Shown here piece by piece: positions 24,232 to 34,700 of a DNA stretch of 64,000 bases. Below the pieces are notes generated by a model. The model was not told where the DNA came from. It made no database searches and saw only the letters and a program-made list of their open reading frames with translations. The translations under genes were made by a program, and so were the position numbers. Numbering within the stretch: the stretch's first letter is position 1; every line of letters begins with the position of its first letter. The stretch is from Leucaena leucocephala. Its lineage: Eukaryota; Streptophyta; Magnoliopsida; Fabales; Fabaceae. The DNA lies in assembly GCA_037074615.1 (NCBI GenBank), contig CM073546.1, positions 14,708,501 to 14,772,500 of the forward strand, in the 5' to 3' direction.

Positions 24232-24499
24232 TGTGAGATATTTATTATTTATTATAGCATATTTAGATATTAATTATGATAATTAATAAATATTTTTGAG
24301 TGTGGCCCGTAGTCATTGGGCCCAATCCAAGGTGGGTTATTGACTCAATTTATTTAAAGTTAATTTTTTATAGTGGAAATTAATAATTCAGTTAATCGTG
24401 AGATTATTTTCTGAATCCAGAGTGAAACCTAGTTCTCAGCTCTTTTCTGAAGGTTCCCCACTAGTTCTCTGCTCTCTTTGAGATGTTTATTTTCTAAGA
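24232..24499 (+). repeat. copia 3' LTR (268 bp, internally deleted)
   Basis: It begins TGTGAGATATTTATTATT as the 5' LTR does, stays colinear to about GGTTCCCCACTAG, then jumps to GAGATGTTTATTTTCTAA. A block of about 200 bp present in the 5' LTR is missing. The terminal CA has become GA. Then comes the AAAAT target duplication. Confidence 0.88.
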
Positions 24500-24639
24500 A
24501 AAATAACTTTTACTAGGGATCATTATTTGAAGATATTCTAACAGATAAATTCCAGACTAAGTTGATTAATGAGGTGAGATTCTAATGATATAAGTTCTAC
24601 ATGAAACTATAGAGTATTTGTATTAATTTTTCCTTTAAT

Positions 24640-25490
24640 AATATATATGCTTAATCAGTTAATCTTTTCCTCCTGGAGTGTCCATATGAATGGCTTCTTC
24701 AATTTGCAGCAGCTATCAAGGTATTAATTTCTAGTTTTGATCTATTTCTTACCTTATACTTCATATAACAGTAAAAGGTCTGATTTCTAGATCTAATGGC
24801 TGGATTTGAACATGGGTGCTACTTAGTTCATTATCAAACTCAGCTGATACATAATTGCCTACTTGAAGAAAGATTAATTTACACGCCATTTTCATAAATA
24901 TGCAATAGTGATAAATGACAATCCTTTGTTTCCCTTTTCAGGATACATGTAGTACTAGCTCCATGTTGATATATGGTGAAGAAAAGCATGGTCATATTAT
25001 GGGTTTACAATTTTCCCACAGACAAAAATCAGAATATCTTTTGGATGTTGTTGTTTGTAATTTACGGGGTGACTTCAACGATTCTTCATCGACGTTGCCA
25101 ACAATATTAACTACTTCCATTCATCCATAAAGTCATTTTGAGGGAAGCACTTTGATAGTAAATAATGTTACTGATTCAAGGAATCATCTTACATCTGCAT
25201 TTAGGGCCAATATAGATGATTGTGCTAACCTTCTTACATTGGCATCTTTGGATGACAATTCAAGCATATTACTTGATAGGACACAACAAGAATCTGTTCA
25301 TGTTCATAGGACACTGTTTTGGTCATTTTTCTATTATATTTTCTGATGAATTATCAATTCTAAATGTTACAAAATTGGTATTGATCAATGGATGCCTGTT
25401 CCATTTGTTGAAGATGTCTTTGCACTTGGATATTGTGCTGGTTTTCTTGAACATACAAGCAAGCTTATTAGGGGCATGTTATGAAGGCTT
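24640..25490 (+). pseudogene. Exon-like remains of an unidentified host gene
   Basis: Non-repetitive coding-looking sequence with intron signals: an exon-like piece reading FLLECPYEWLLQFAAAIK ends at a GTATTA donor near 24720. The next piece starts after a CCCTTTTCAG acceptor near 24952 and reads DTCSTSSMLIYGEEKHGHI and onward. That frame has a TAA at 25128 but continues in the same frame (VNNVTDSRNHLTSAFRAN) to stops at 25345. Then a frameshift restores DQWMPVPFVEDVFALGY near 25385. I do not recognise the family. The pattern fits a decayed gene, or one whose 5' exons lie beyond the copia insertion. Confidence 0.5.
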
Positions 25491-25494
25491 GTCA

Positions 25495-25720
25495 TGAAAG
25501 CTTATTAAGGGGTCTGTCAGTAGAATTAAAAAATAGGCTTTCTTAATAGGCTTTAAGTTAAGCCAGATATTTGTATAGGCTAGACTTAGGCTAGAAAAAT
25601 AGTTTATAATAGGCCACAGGCCAAGCTTAAGCTGAATTGTTATTTAATAGGTTAAGCCTATTAAGGCCAAGATTTGGTTTGGCTTGGCCTATTGCCATGC
25701 CTAGCCATAAGTCACTAAAG
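25495..25720. repeat. Probable miniature element (AGGCTTA-rich)
   Basis: Repeated and inverted AATAGGCTT/AAGCCTATT and TAGGCC/GGCCTA words (for example TTAATAGGCTTTAAGTTAAG near 25542 and TAGGTTAAGCCTATTAAGG near 25650). The composition and inverted words resemble plant MITE-type elements. No target duplication was identified. Confidence 0.4.
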
Positions 25721-26089
25721 TGTGGCTACCAATGCCATCAGTTTGTAGCTCCCCTTTTCGACTCTTGCTTCTTTGCGTTCTTAACCAGCAACTTGTTTTT
25801 CTCTCTGTGCTCCTTGCCTTCTCTCATCGCATCACATACTCATAGTTGCTCACTCACTCTAGAACTCTAGCTTCATCGTTCATGTCATGGCTCTTTATTC
25901 TCACATTTAGTCTCATCGCATTGCATTCAGCTTTGTCCCATCGTAATCACCATCATCCCATCACGGATTCACTTCATATGCTCGTATCGCAATCTTTGTC
26001 TCCTTTAGGCTTTATTTGCTTCTTGGGAGGATAGATTGAGTTAATGTAAGGGAAGATAGGGAAGGGTAGGGGAGGAGAGATGATGTTTC

Positions 26090-26642
26090 TTCTTTGGTTG
26101 GGGAAGGGAAATTAATTAAAAGTTGACAAATATACCTTTATCTCTTTATTTAAATTTATTTGCTTTTCATTTACAATACTTATATCAAAATTATTATTTC
26201 TTCATTTATAAATCTCAAAACAAAATTATCTTATTTATATATATAATAAAATTAAAAAATATAAAAAATATAATAAAATTTTAACATTATCTCTTAATAA
26301 ATTTATAATTATTATATATATTAATATAATATATAAATCATTTACCATATTTATTAGACTTTATCAATCAAAGCAAAAATTATAAGTGGGGAGAATAAAA
26401 AAAAAGATTTTAGCCATAAAGATACAATTGGAACATTAAAATAATATAAAGGGTATTTTTGTCAAGAATTGACAAAAATTTTCTCTCCCCTCCAAAAACC
26501 TCCACTTTTGGAGGGGAGGTGAGCACATAAGGACAAAAAATTTTCTCTCCCCTATAAAAATCTTCACTTTTAGAGGGGATGTGAGTACATAAGGACAAAA
26601 TTTTTTACTTCCCCTCCCCTCTATTTTTTTCAACTAAATACA
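26090..26642. mobile_element. Probable MITE with internal 63-bp repeats
   Basis: The left part begins TTTGGTTGGGGAAGGGAAAT. The right end, read in reverse, gives GTGTATTTAGTTG followed by AGAGGGGAGGGGAAG, so the ends are roughly inverted. Between them is AT-rich DNA. Near the right end a 63-bp unit is repeated about 2.5 times, each with a CCCCTCC..CACTTTTGGAGGGG hairpin (26478-26620). No transposase. Confidence 0.45.
26478..26620. repeat. Tandem hairpin repeat, about 63 bp period
   Basis: Two and a half copies of a unit starting TTTTCTCTCCCCT (26478, 26541, then a partial copy near 26600). Each unit contains an inverted CTCCACTTTTGGAGGGGAGG-type stem and ends with ACATAAGGACAAAA. Confidence 0.8.
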
Positions 26643-29600
26643 CTTTTATTGTTGTATTGTATTGTTGTGAAGTATTGGATTTCTTTTGTTTCAAATTGTG
26701 TGATTGAATATCTCACTAGTTTCAAATTGTGGCATCTTTTCTTGAGGTGTAAGAACAAAAAAAAATAGAGTTAATCGACTAACTGAACTAAATTAATTCA
26801 GTTAGTTATATGCTTATGTTTTGTTTCTATTCAGTGTCTAAAATATTTATATTTTGGTTGTTTGGTTATTTGAATGAATGCATATAACTGAATTGAATAA
26901 TCGATTTGCTCAACCCTACTCATGTTGTTTTGGGTTAATTACAAACGAATATTATTAAGTAAATGTTGTGTTGGGGTCGAGTATTGAATGGGTGTATTAT
27001 GGGTCTCAAAGCGCCCAAAACATGAAGTGTTGTATTTGTTGATATTGTTAATTAGGGTTTCTTATACCTATATTAAATGAGTTGTGTCATTTCTAACTTT
27101 GGTTTGCATGCAAAACATTTAGTAGAACTCTTGATATTTGTGATAAACATCCAAATTACGTTTGCTTCTTTTTCTATTATGAATATATCCTTGTAATAGG
27201 ATAAATTCTTTACTAACTATGATAGCATTATTGTTGTAAGTAAATACTTTTTCTATTATAAGATAAACTTTTTTTAATTATGATAATATTTGTTAATAAT
27301 AAGTTTTGTTCTTTCTATCACGTTTAACTTTTTGTAGCTAAGGATCTCTTTTTATAGTTACTAAAGCTATTTTTAACTACAGTTATGTTTTAAAATGTTA
27401 GGGAATTTTTTTCCTATTATAATAGACCTTAATTAACTCTTTTTTTTTTTTATCACGGTAGTATACTAAATGAGTCCAAATGGTTAAATGTTCAATTTTA
27501 CAACGAGCTTCTTGCTATAGTGCGAGTTTAAACTAACTTGTGTAATAGAGAAATGAGAGAGTTAGGAGCTAGTGTAGCTTTTGAATGTGTTTTAAATTGA
27601 AGTGTGTTTTATTGACTTTGAAGTGTAACACGATAAAATGTTATGTCTAGGGTTAATGTTAGGACAAATTTGAGCATGTGTATTTTCACATCTACACTTC
27701 GGCTCAAATGAAAATTTTAATTTTGTTGATATTTATGGTCAATGTTTGTCAACATGTGCCTCTATTTATGGTTTTGGAGATTTTTGCAGTTTTTTTGGTT
27801 TTATTAGTGAAATTACACTATTGTGTAATAGCTTATGGATATTATCATTTGCACTATGGTCAAAGTTTTAGATGCTCGCAACTCGTCACATAATGCTTGA
27901 TACATATTTTTACACTTTAAGCCCAAAAACACGATTAAACAATTGTGTCCCAAGCATATTTTTAACCATCAAATATTTAGACCAACAATTTTTTACATTC
28001 TTATGAACAATAAACATGTTTGCAATATTACCCCGTAATGGTGTCTAGCATCATGATAATTACTTATAGTTTGCCAATAGAACTAAATGAAAAAGTTGGT
28101 AATGAATACAAATTTATGTGATTTCATCTTGGTAACTTGGATCAAAATACTTGAAATATATTTTTTAGGAGAATTATTGTGTAATATTATATAAATAATT
28201 TAATTATTAAAAAATCTTTTAATAAGTGAATAATATATAATGATAATATCTAGTATAAGAAATAACAATAGATTTATGTAGTGTTCACTTATTATAAGAT
28301 TTTTTAGGGATTAAATTTTTTATGCATGAGGCATATTATTTTTTTCTATTTTTTTGTTAAAACATTGACTTAGGGCCTTTTACCATGCCAAACAATTTTA
28401 TTATATTCCATTAAAAATAAAAATTTGACCACACAATAAAGGATCAAAAGCGGTAAAACCCCTCTCATAAATAAATTTCATTGTTTGAAATTAAGACTTA
28501 TTTTTTGTATTTATATTAGAAGAGTTTGTTAGTTAAGATAAAATATAGTTTTATTCAGACCAAATTAAAGTTGGTATGGATAAAAAAAACATTAAAAATC
28601 GGCTGAATCTCGGGTCAAGCTTTCTACTTGTTCCTAACTCAACTACTCGAGTTTTCATAACCCCGTTGATTTTTTTTTTTTTTTATGCCAAGTACAGATA
28701 ATCTTTTCGGAGACAATCATAGCGGAATATTATTATGTACTAAATTATGCTAGTCCCTCCAGTTAATCTAACTCTATTGGTAGTTTGATATCGTTTGTTT
28801 TTAACATTTAAATTAATTATTAATTTTAATTATATGTGCATATAAACTAACCTTACGTCAATCTCTATATAGAGTAAATACATAACTTTACTTTTGAATT
28901 AAAATGACTAATGAGGAGATAGAAATAGGGAAAAAAATAGTTCGTTTATAAAGATTATCTTAAAAAATAAAACTAGAAGCGATTACTATTATGACGATGC
29001 TTCTCAAATATTGATGGCTTCAGCTATTATTACTTATAAATAATATATCAAAATTATAAAAAACTAATAGTTAAGTCAAAAGGTAGGACCTTAACTTTCT
29101 AAATCCAATTATTTATTTTATAAAATTACCTATATCTTATAATAAATTTAAGTCATAAATAATTATTCAATAACCACTGAACTTACAATTTTATACTAGT
29201 CATATCTATCATCTAAAATATTAAGAATATTTCAATGAAAATTTCTTTTAAGTTCTTACAAGATCCTTTAAAAAATATATTCAATTATAAAATTTAAAAA
29301 AAACTTTAAGATCAAGTGACAAAAATACATATAAGAGGAATAAATATACGAATAAAGAACAAAAATCACAATATCACATTAGTTTAATCACAAATTTAAT
29401 CAAAAAAAATAAATAGGTTCATAAATAAGTCTTCAAAACCTTAAAAATTCAAGAAATCTTAAAATTTAAAAATAAAATATCAAATATTAGTAAAAACTAT
29501 TATAACTTTTAAATAATAAAAATATAGAGCTTGATCTATAACCTCTATCTTCAAGAGAGAGAAGAATTAGCCACTTATATAGCTAGATGACACAATGATA

Positions 29601-30580
29601 AATAATAGAAGCAGGAGAACAAAATATAAGACGAGATAAAATGATTGTGAGTGAGATGATATGTTGAATGGATAATTTTGGAGTCCTTTATATAATTTTT
29701 GGGAGTGAGTCATGTTAATATGAGTCTTTTTATTAATTGACTCTCTAAAAGATAATGATAATTTTATTTTTTTTCAGTATTTTTCTAAACTATCATTGTT
29801 TATAATACTCTATAGATGATTTTTTTAAACTCAAATATCTTATAACCAATTCAAATAAAAAATAATAGGATAAAAAAGATAAAATAATTAATCAAAAATA
29901 GAAAAAGATAATATATTTATTTATTATCTTTTGATTAAATTCAAATGTTAGATATTAAAAAATTATCTTTAGATTAATTCAAATGATATTGAATTAATAT
30001 AATATAACATAATACTAATATAATATTATATTAAAGGAATTAATTAATATAATAAAATAAAATATTAATATAATATAATATTATTGGAGATATTTTAATT
30101 TTCTCTAATTAAATATTATAATTTTCTCTTTTAATTTGATAATTTATCAATTAACCATCCTTATATAATATAATTATATACTAGTTAATATAGGTCATAC
30201 TAATCATTTATTTATCTTAATTTTTTTAAATATATAAAAGTAGAATACCTTTATATAAATTAATTTAATCAAAATAAATAATAAAATCAATAAAATATAT
30301 AAAAATGATATTTTTAATTATTTAATTTATATAATCAATTAAAATATAAAATAAATAAAATTTCTACAATAATATATATTAAATATAATAATTTTTAAAA
30401 ATAAATAAAAAAATAATATAATAAAATATAAATTTATCATAACTCAAAAATTAATCTCCAGTACTCGAATGGTTATAAAAATTTGGGTGGTTTTTTTTAT
30501 TTCTGAATACAAATTCGATGGTTATATGTAAAAAAAGCCCAAATTCAACAATGGTCTTGTCATTAGAGATATAGGTAGGG
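26643..30580. other. Long AT-rich region without recognisable gene
   Basis: Nearly 4 kb of AT-rich sequence, including stretches almost purely A/T (29800-30450). Small open frames such as 27678-27893 show no domain or splice context. A segment near 26750-26930 has ATTCAGTTAGTTA-type words and may be the same decayed family as 15660-15840. No gene, RNA or structured repeat can be supported. Confidence 0.5.
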
Positions 30581-30584
30581 TTAG

Positions 30585-31079
30585 AATAGGTTCTGAAAAA
30601 AATAGATTTTAAAAAAAATAAATTTTAAAAATAGAGATATTTAGATAATTAGTAGTAGAATTATTTTTTATATTGATAAATTACTAAAAAAATATGATTT
30701 AATTAAAGTATAAAAGATGAGATATGTTAGAGAAGAAATATGAGAGAGGAGAAAGGGTACAAAAAAATAGGAGAGAGGAGAGAGTGTAGAGAAGAGAGAG
30801 AAAAGAGAAAATAGGGTAAAGAAGAGAGATGAGAAAGAAGAGAGGAGAGAGATGGGAGAGGAAAGAGTATATAAAAAATTAAGGGTAAAATATTAATTGG
30901 ATAGTCTATAAGTTTTTTTACTGTTCTAAAAACTATTTTCAGTAACTTATTTAAAACCATAGTTTTAAACTATAGTTTTAACTAAAATTAATTCTAAATA
31001 AAAATAATTATTTATTTTAAATTTTTTCAAACTAAAATTTTACCCCAGATTAATTTTCTACCACTGCTCCCAAACATAC
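30585..31079 (-). mobile_element. Purine-tract miniature element (copy A)
   Basis: About 500 bp with a central 130-bp tract of almost only A and G (about 30735-30870, GAGAGAGGAG type). On the minus strand it matches copy B (56708-57222) end to end: GTTTGGG-type start, AAAACTATGG..TAAGTTACTG, the pyrimidine tract, then AGATTTTGAAGATAGAGAT-like end. No coding capacity; the open frame inside is a low-complexity artefact. Confidence 0.65.
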
Positions 31080-31099
31080 ATCAAATGAGAGATAAATTC

Positions 31100-31794
31100 C
31101 TTGGAATCGTTATGAACTTATTAAAAAAAAAAACTCCTTATTGGCCCAGGAAAAAAAAATCATTGTTCCATCCGTTTTTCATTTTTTCCCTCGGTTTCCT
31201 CCATTATACCGATGTGTCCAGGGGACATCAAACGAAACCAAATAGCAGCTAATATGTAGAGGTTTTGCGTTTGAGTGTCAACAGACGATTTTGTTTTACA
31301 ATTCCCACTTGGACAAAGCAAGACGGTGACTGTCTCCGGGAACAAGAAACAACCATTGTTTTACAGTGTTCTCTTTATCTTCTTTTCGAAAGAATAATCG
31401 TAGATGAACACCAACTCTCGTACTTTTTCTAATATCGTCCGCCTGTTTTCCTTTCTCTAAGATCTCCATAAATCATCAATCTATTTGTGTTTCAGTGCTA
31501 TTGATTCTCGAGAATAATCATCGTCTGCTGCATGTAAAATTATCTCCTTTTGTTCTGAATGGATCTGAGGCGTGTTGTAATGCTATGATTTGGGGAATTC
31601 CATCCATGATGGGATTAAAATCTGTTGGTGGATTACTCGCATAAACCCAATTAAATCGGCACGTGGGTTCAATCGGTGATTTACTGGTTCACCATATTTC
31701 TTTCATTCTTTGCTTGTGTTATGCATAAATGGAAGAGGAATTGGGCAAAGTCCATTTGTGAGTTGGAGCTATATTTAAGGTCTGACTCTGGGTC
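31100..31794 (+). promoter_or_regulatory. YAK1 promoter and 5' leader region
   Basis: Composition shifts here from the A/T-rich upstream block to mixed sequence. Transcription probably starts between about 31300 and 31500. An upstream ATG at 31676 opens a 69-codon frame ending at 31885, which overlaps the YAK1 start in a different frame. If it is retained in the mRNA it would be an overlapping uORF. A 5' UTR intron could remove it. No TATA box is secure. Confidence 0.35.
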
Positions 31795-34700
31795 ATGGAT
31801 GGGGTCAGCCGTGATAATGAAGCGGAACAGTCTCGGTGCAGAGACTTGGGCGCTGCATCCTCATCTTCAGCATCGACGGGGTTAGGATGGAGGCCCAGCC
31901 AGCTTGGGTTTACTCCATATATATGCCCGGGTGAAACTTCGGATAGTTCCCAAACTCTGCGTGTGGTTGTGAGGAAATCAGTGAGTTACTTCCTGAATTT
32001 GCCGCTAATTTTCATAATTGATGATGGTGCTTCTATCATTTTTACATCATATTTGCTGAGAATATCTGTCTTTGATTTTCCAGTCAAAGTTCAATGTTTA
32101 GGGTAATGAAGGATGTTCAATGGATCTTGGGATGCAAGAGCTAGATTGTTTATGTGAAACTATTGTATTTATTTAGTTTAAGCTGGAAACTTGATACTGC
32201 CTGTCACATATTGAGTCGCGGATAGTGGAGCTTATCCATTTGTACTGAATGTTTTGTGGGTCCAGGGGACTAAACATAGAGACAGCGATTGCTATTTTCT
32301 TCAAATGGGTTACAGCAAATGCTGCCTATTCATCACTCTGTCTTCTCGTCACTTCCTCACTGCAACATGCTAAAAGAAAAAAGATCAAATAGGAAATTGG
32401 CAGCTGTGGAAGTTTTTCTTTTGGCCTTTAGATAATTGAAACAAAAGGATACACAGCTGAAAATGAAGCTGACAGCAAAACAAAACGCACAGCAACATAG
32501 ACAATTTACCCTGAAAAACTTCTTACAACACGCCGGTGAACTTCCTCATCCACTAAAAGCTTTAGAGATATCCAGGGCCAACATTTCAGCAACAATATGT
32601 GTTGCAAGTTTTCTTTAAGGAAAACAACCAAGCAGATGAACAATTCCAAATGACAAAAACTTCTCTGCCTCCCAAAACATAATTTAACAGCTCTTCACTG
32701 TCAGTCTCAGAACAAAGCTCCATAAGTAACCAGAAGCCAAAATTGCTTTCCTTATTGCCAATGCCCACACCAGTACGGCTGAAGAAGCATTCACCTTACC
32801 ACAGAAACTATCACAAACTTCTTGATCCTGTTTTCTGAAAATTACTGATTCTCCTGTCTTTGAAGACAAGCTTATTAAAGACCATCAAAATTAGCATTCA
32901 TCTGATCAGGTGTGGAAAACAAAGAAATTTTTCTTTGCTCTTGTAGGGGCAGAGATGGGTAAATGTCTAGGATTAACTATTGATGTGCAGAAATTAGAAA
33001 AAGTTAAGGTTCATATATGCAATTTCTTTTTGCTTATATATATAGTTGGAAAAAAACTTTAAAATGGACTGAAAACTACGTCTGTATATTCCTTGAGGAT
33101 TTTCATGCAATGGGAACTTATATATGTATCCATGAATGACCCAAATCATTAAGAAGGAACGCACTCCGGTTCTTTGGTAAGTGGAGGGGAGAAGAATTTG
33201 GGGGAAATGCTACCATTAACCATTGATTAAACCTGCCCAGTCAGTGTCAAAATAAACTAAGTTTTCTTTTCAGACTCTTTTTTGAAGAAAGTTCCATTTT
33301 CAGGATTCATTTTTAAATATCTAAATATCTGATACACAACTAGATGTTCATAAGTTGGCCAATCCATGCATTTACTAATGACATTGACAGGAAAGCTTGT
33401 GTTTGGCTTGGTGTGAGATAGATATATCAACTTACCTACTAGTCTTTGGTTGCCACTAGTATCAATTCGAGGACTATTTCCTTGGAGGTCATTTTTAATC
33501 CATTAGTTTTTTCATATGGTTTACGTTCAAGCATCACCATTTCTTCCATAATTTTGATGTATGCTTCCTTTGAGAGATAGACTACAATATCATTTCTAGA
33601 TTGTGAAACCTCCATCCCTAGTAAATATTTGGGATTTAAGAAACCAAATAAGTGGTATTTTCTTATTCCATGTGTTGTTGAACTAGCAAGTAGAAATAGA
33701 TGGGAATGGGAGCTATAGGCTAGCAACTCAATACCAATAATCATGAAGCAAAGTCAGAACTAAATAAAATCCCTATATCAAATCTCCAAGTATTGTAACA
33801 GAAGATAATAACCAAAGATATAGCATGGCCCCTCCTTTTGTACACTTAAGACACCCTCATATAAAACTCCCTCCTTGCTTGACTCCTCTCTCCCCCCCTC
33901 TCTCATAAAGTGTTGCTTTGGTTGGTGGACACTTTTGGCTCTTTTCCTCACATACGCTTGGCTCCATTTCTTTGAAGAGGGATCCTTGGGCTTGCTCTTT
34001 GTATAAACCTGATCCATTTGCCCACTGGTTCCTTCAGTTTACCATTATGAAAAGTGAATGCATGAAGTACACCAAATATTTTTGGTTGTAAGATGTTAGA
34101 GCATGGAAATTAAGATAGTCTTGAAGGAGCTGTCACATGGTGTTTTAAAATTCATAGTTCTTGTCAGCAATCGTGTGAAAGATAAGTATAAATTAGAATA
34201 GCCTTATCAATATGATTTTGGCACATAGGAAGCAGTTATGGGAGACCTAATGACTTCAAGAAAGTGCCTGTTTTTCCTCTTTGATGCTCATTTTGTTGGG
34301 GACTCTCAGCTTGAGAAGTCTAATTCATAACGCCTTGCTCTCTTAGGTATTGACATATGATAGAATTAAAGGGACCCCCTCCATTATCAATCTAAAATTT
34401 TTAATGGTTGCGTTAAATTGAGTTTTTTTGGTGTAATGTTAAATTTATTTTTGACAAAGGAGTGAAATTGTTTGAATATTGAGGGAACTTCAAACTTCTT
34501 CATAGGATAAGTCTAGCTTCATAGGATAAGTCTAGGTAAGCTTTGTGTGTTCATAATAAAAAGTTATAAATGATATAGTTCCAATAAGAGTCCTAATAAA
34601 AACTTCTTCCTGTTTTATTCTTAGGAGGATACTTTATCCTTCTCTTCATTAGATATGTGGGGGCAATTGGGCTACTATGTTGCATGAATAGTTTTATAGT

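Larger units (their letters stand above)
17588..24499 (+). mobile_element. Complete but inactive Ty1/copia element
   Basis: About 6.9 kb bounded by related LTRs and by an identical 5-bp target duplication AAAAT (17583-17587 and 24500-24504). The internal order is primer-binding site, long leader, gag with zinc knuckle, protease, integrase, RT, RNase H, 3' UTR, polypurine tract: a classical copia. The gag-pol frame is broken by several stops and frameshifts, and the two LTRs differ in length (473 versus 268 bp), so it is old and cannot move on its own. Confidence 0.92.

Noticed and set aside
24915..25346. Functional gene from the two consecutive open frames
   Set aside because: They share one frame but are split by a TAA, with a frameshift after 25345. 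No start context or family was recognised, so they are listed as remains.
30727..30960. Ser/Leu/Phe-rich open frame, and a similar one at 56804-57106
   Set aside because: Both are translations of the pyrimidine tract of a miniature element. The low-complexity protein similarity reflects DNA repetition.
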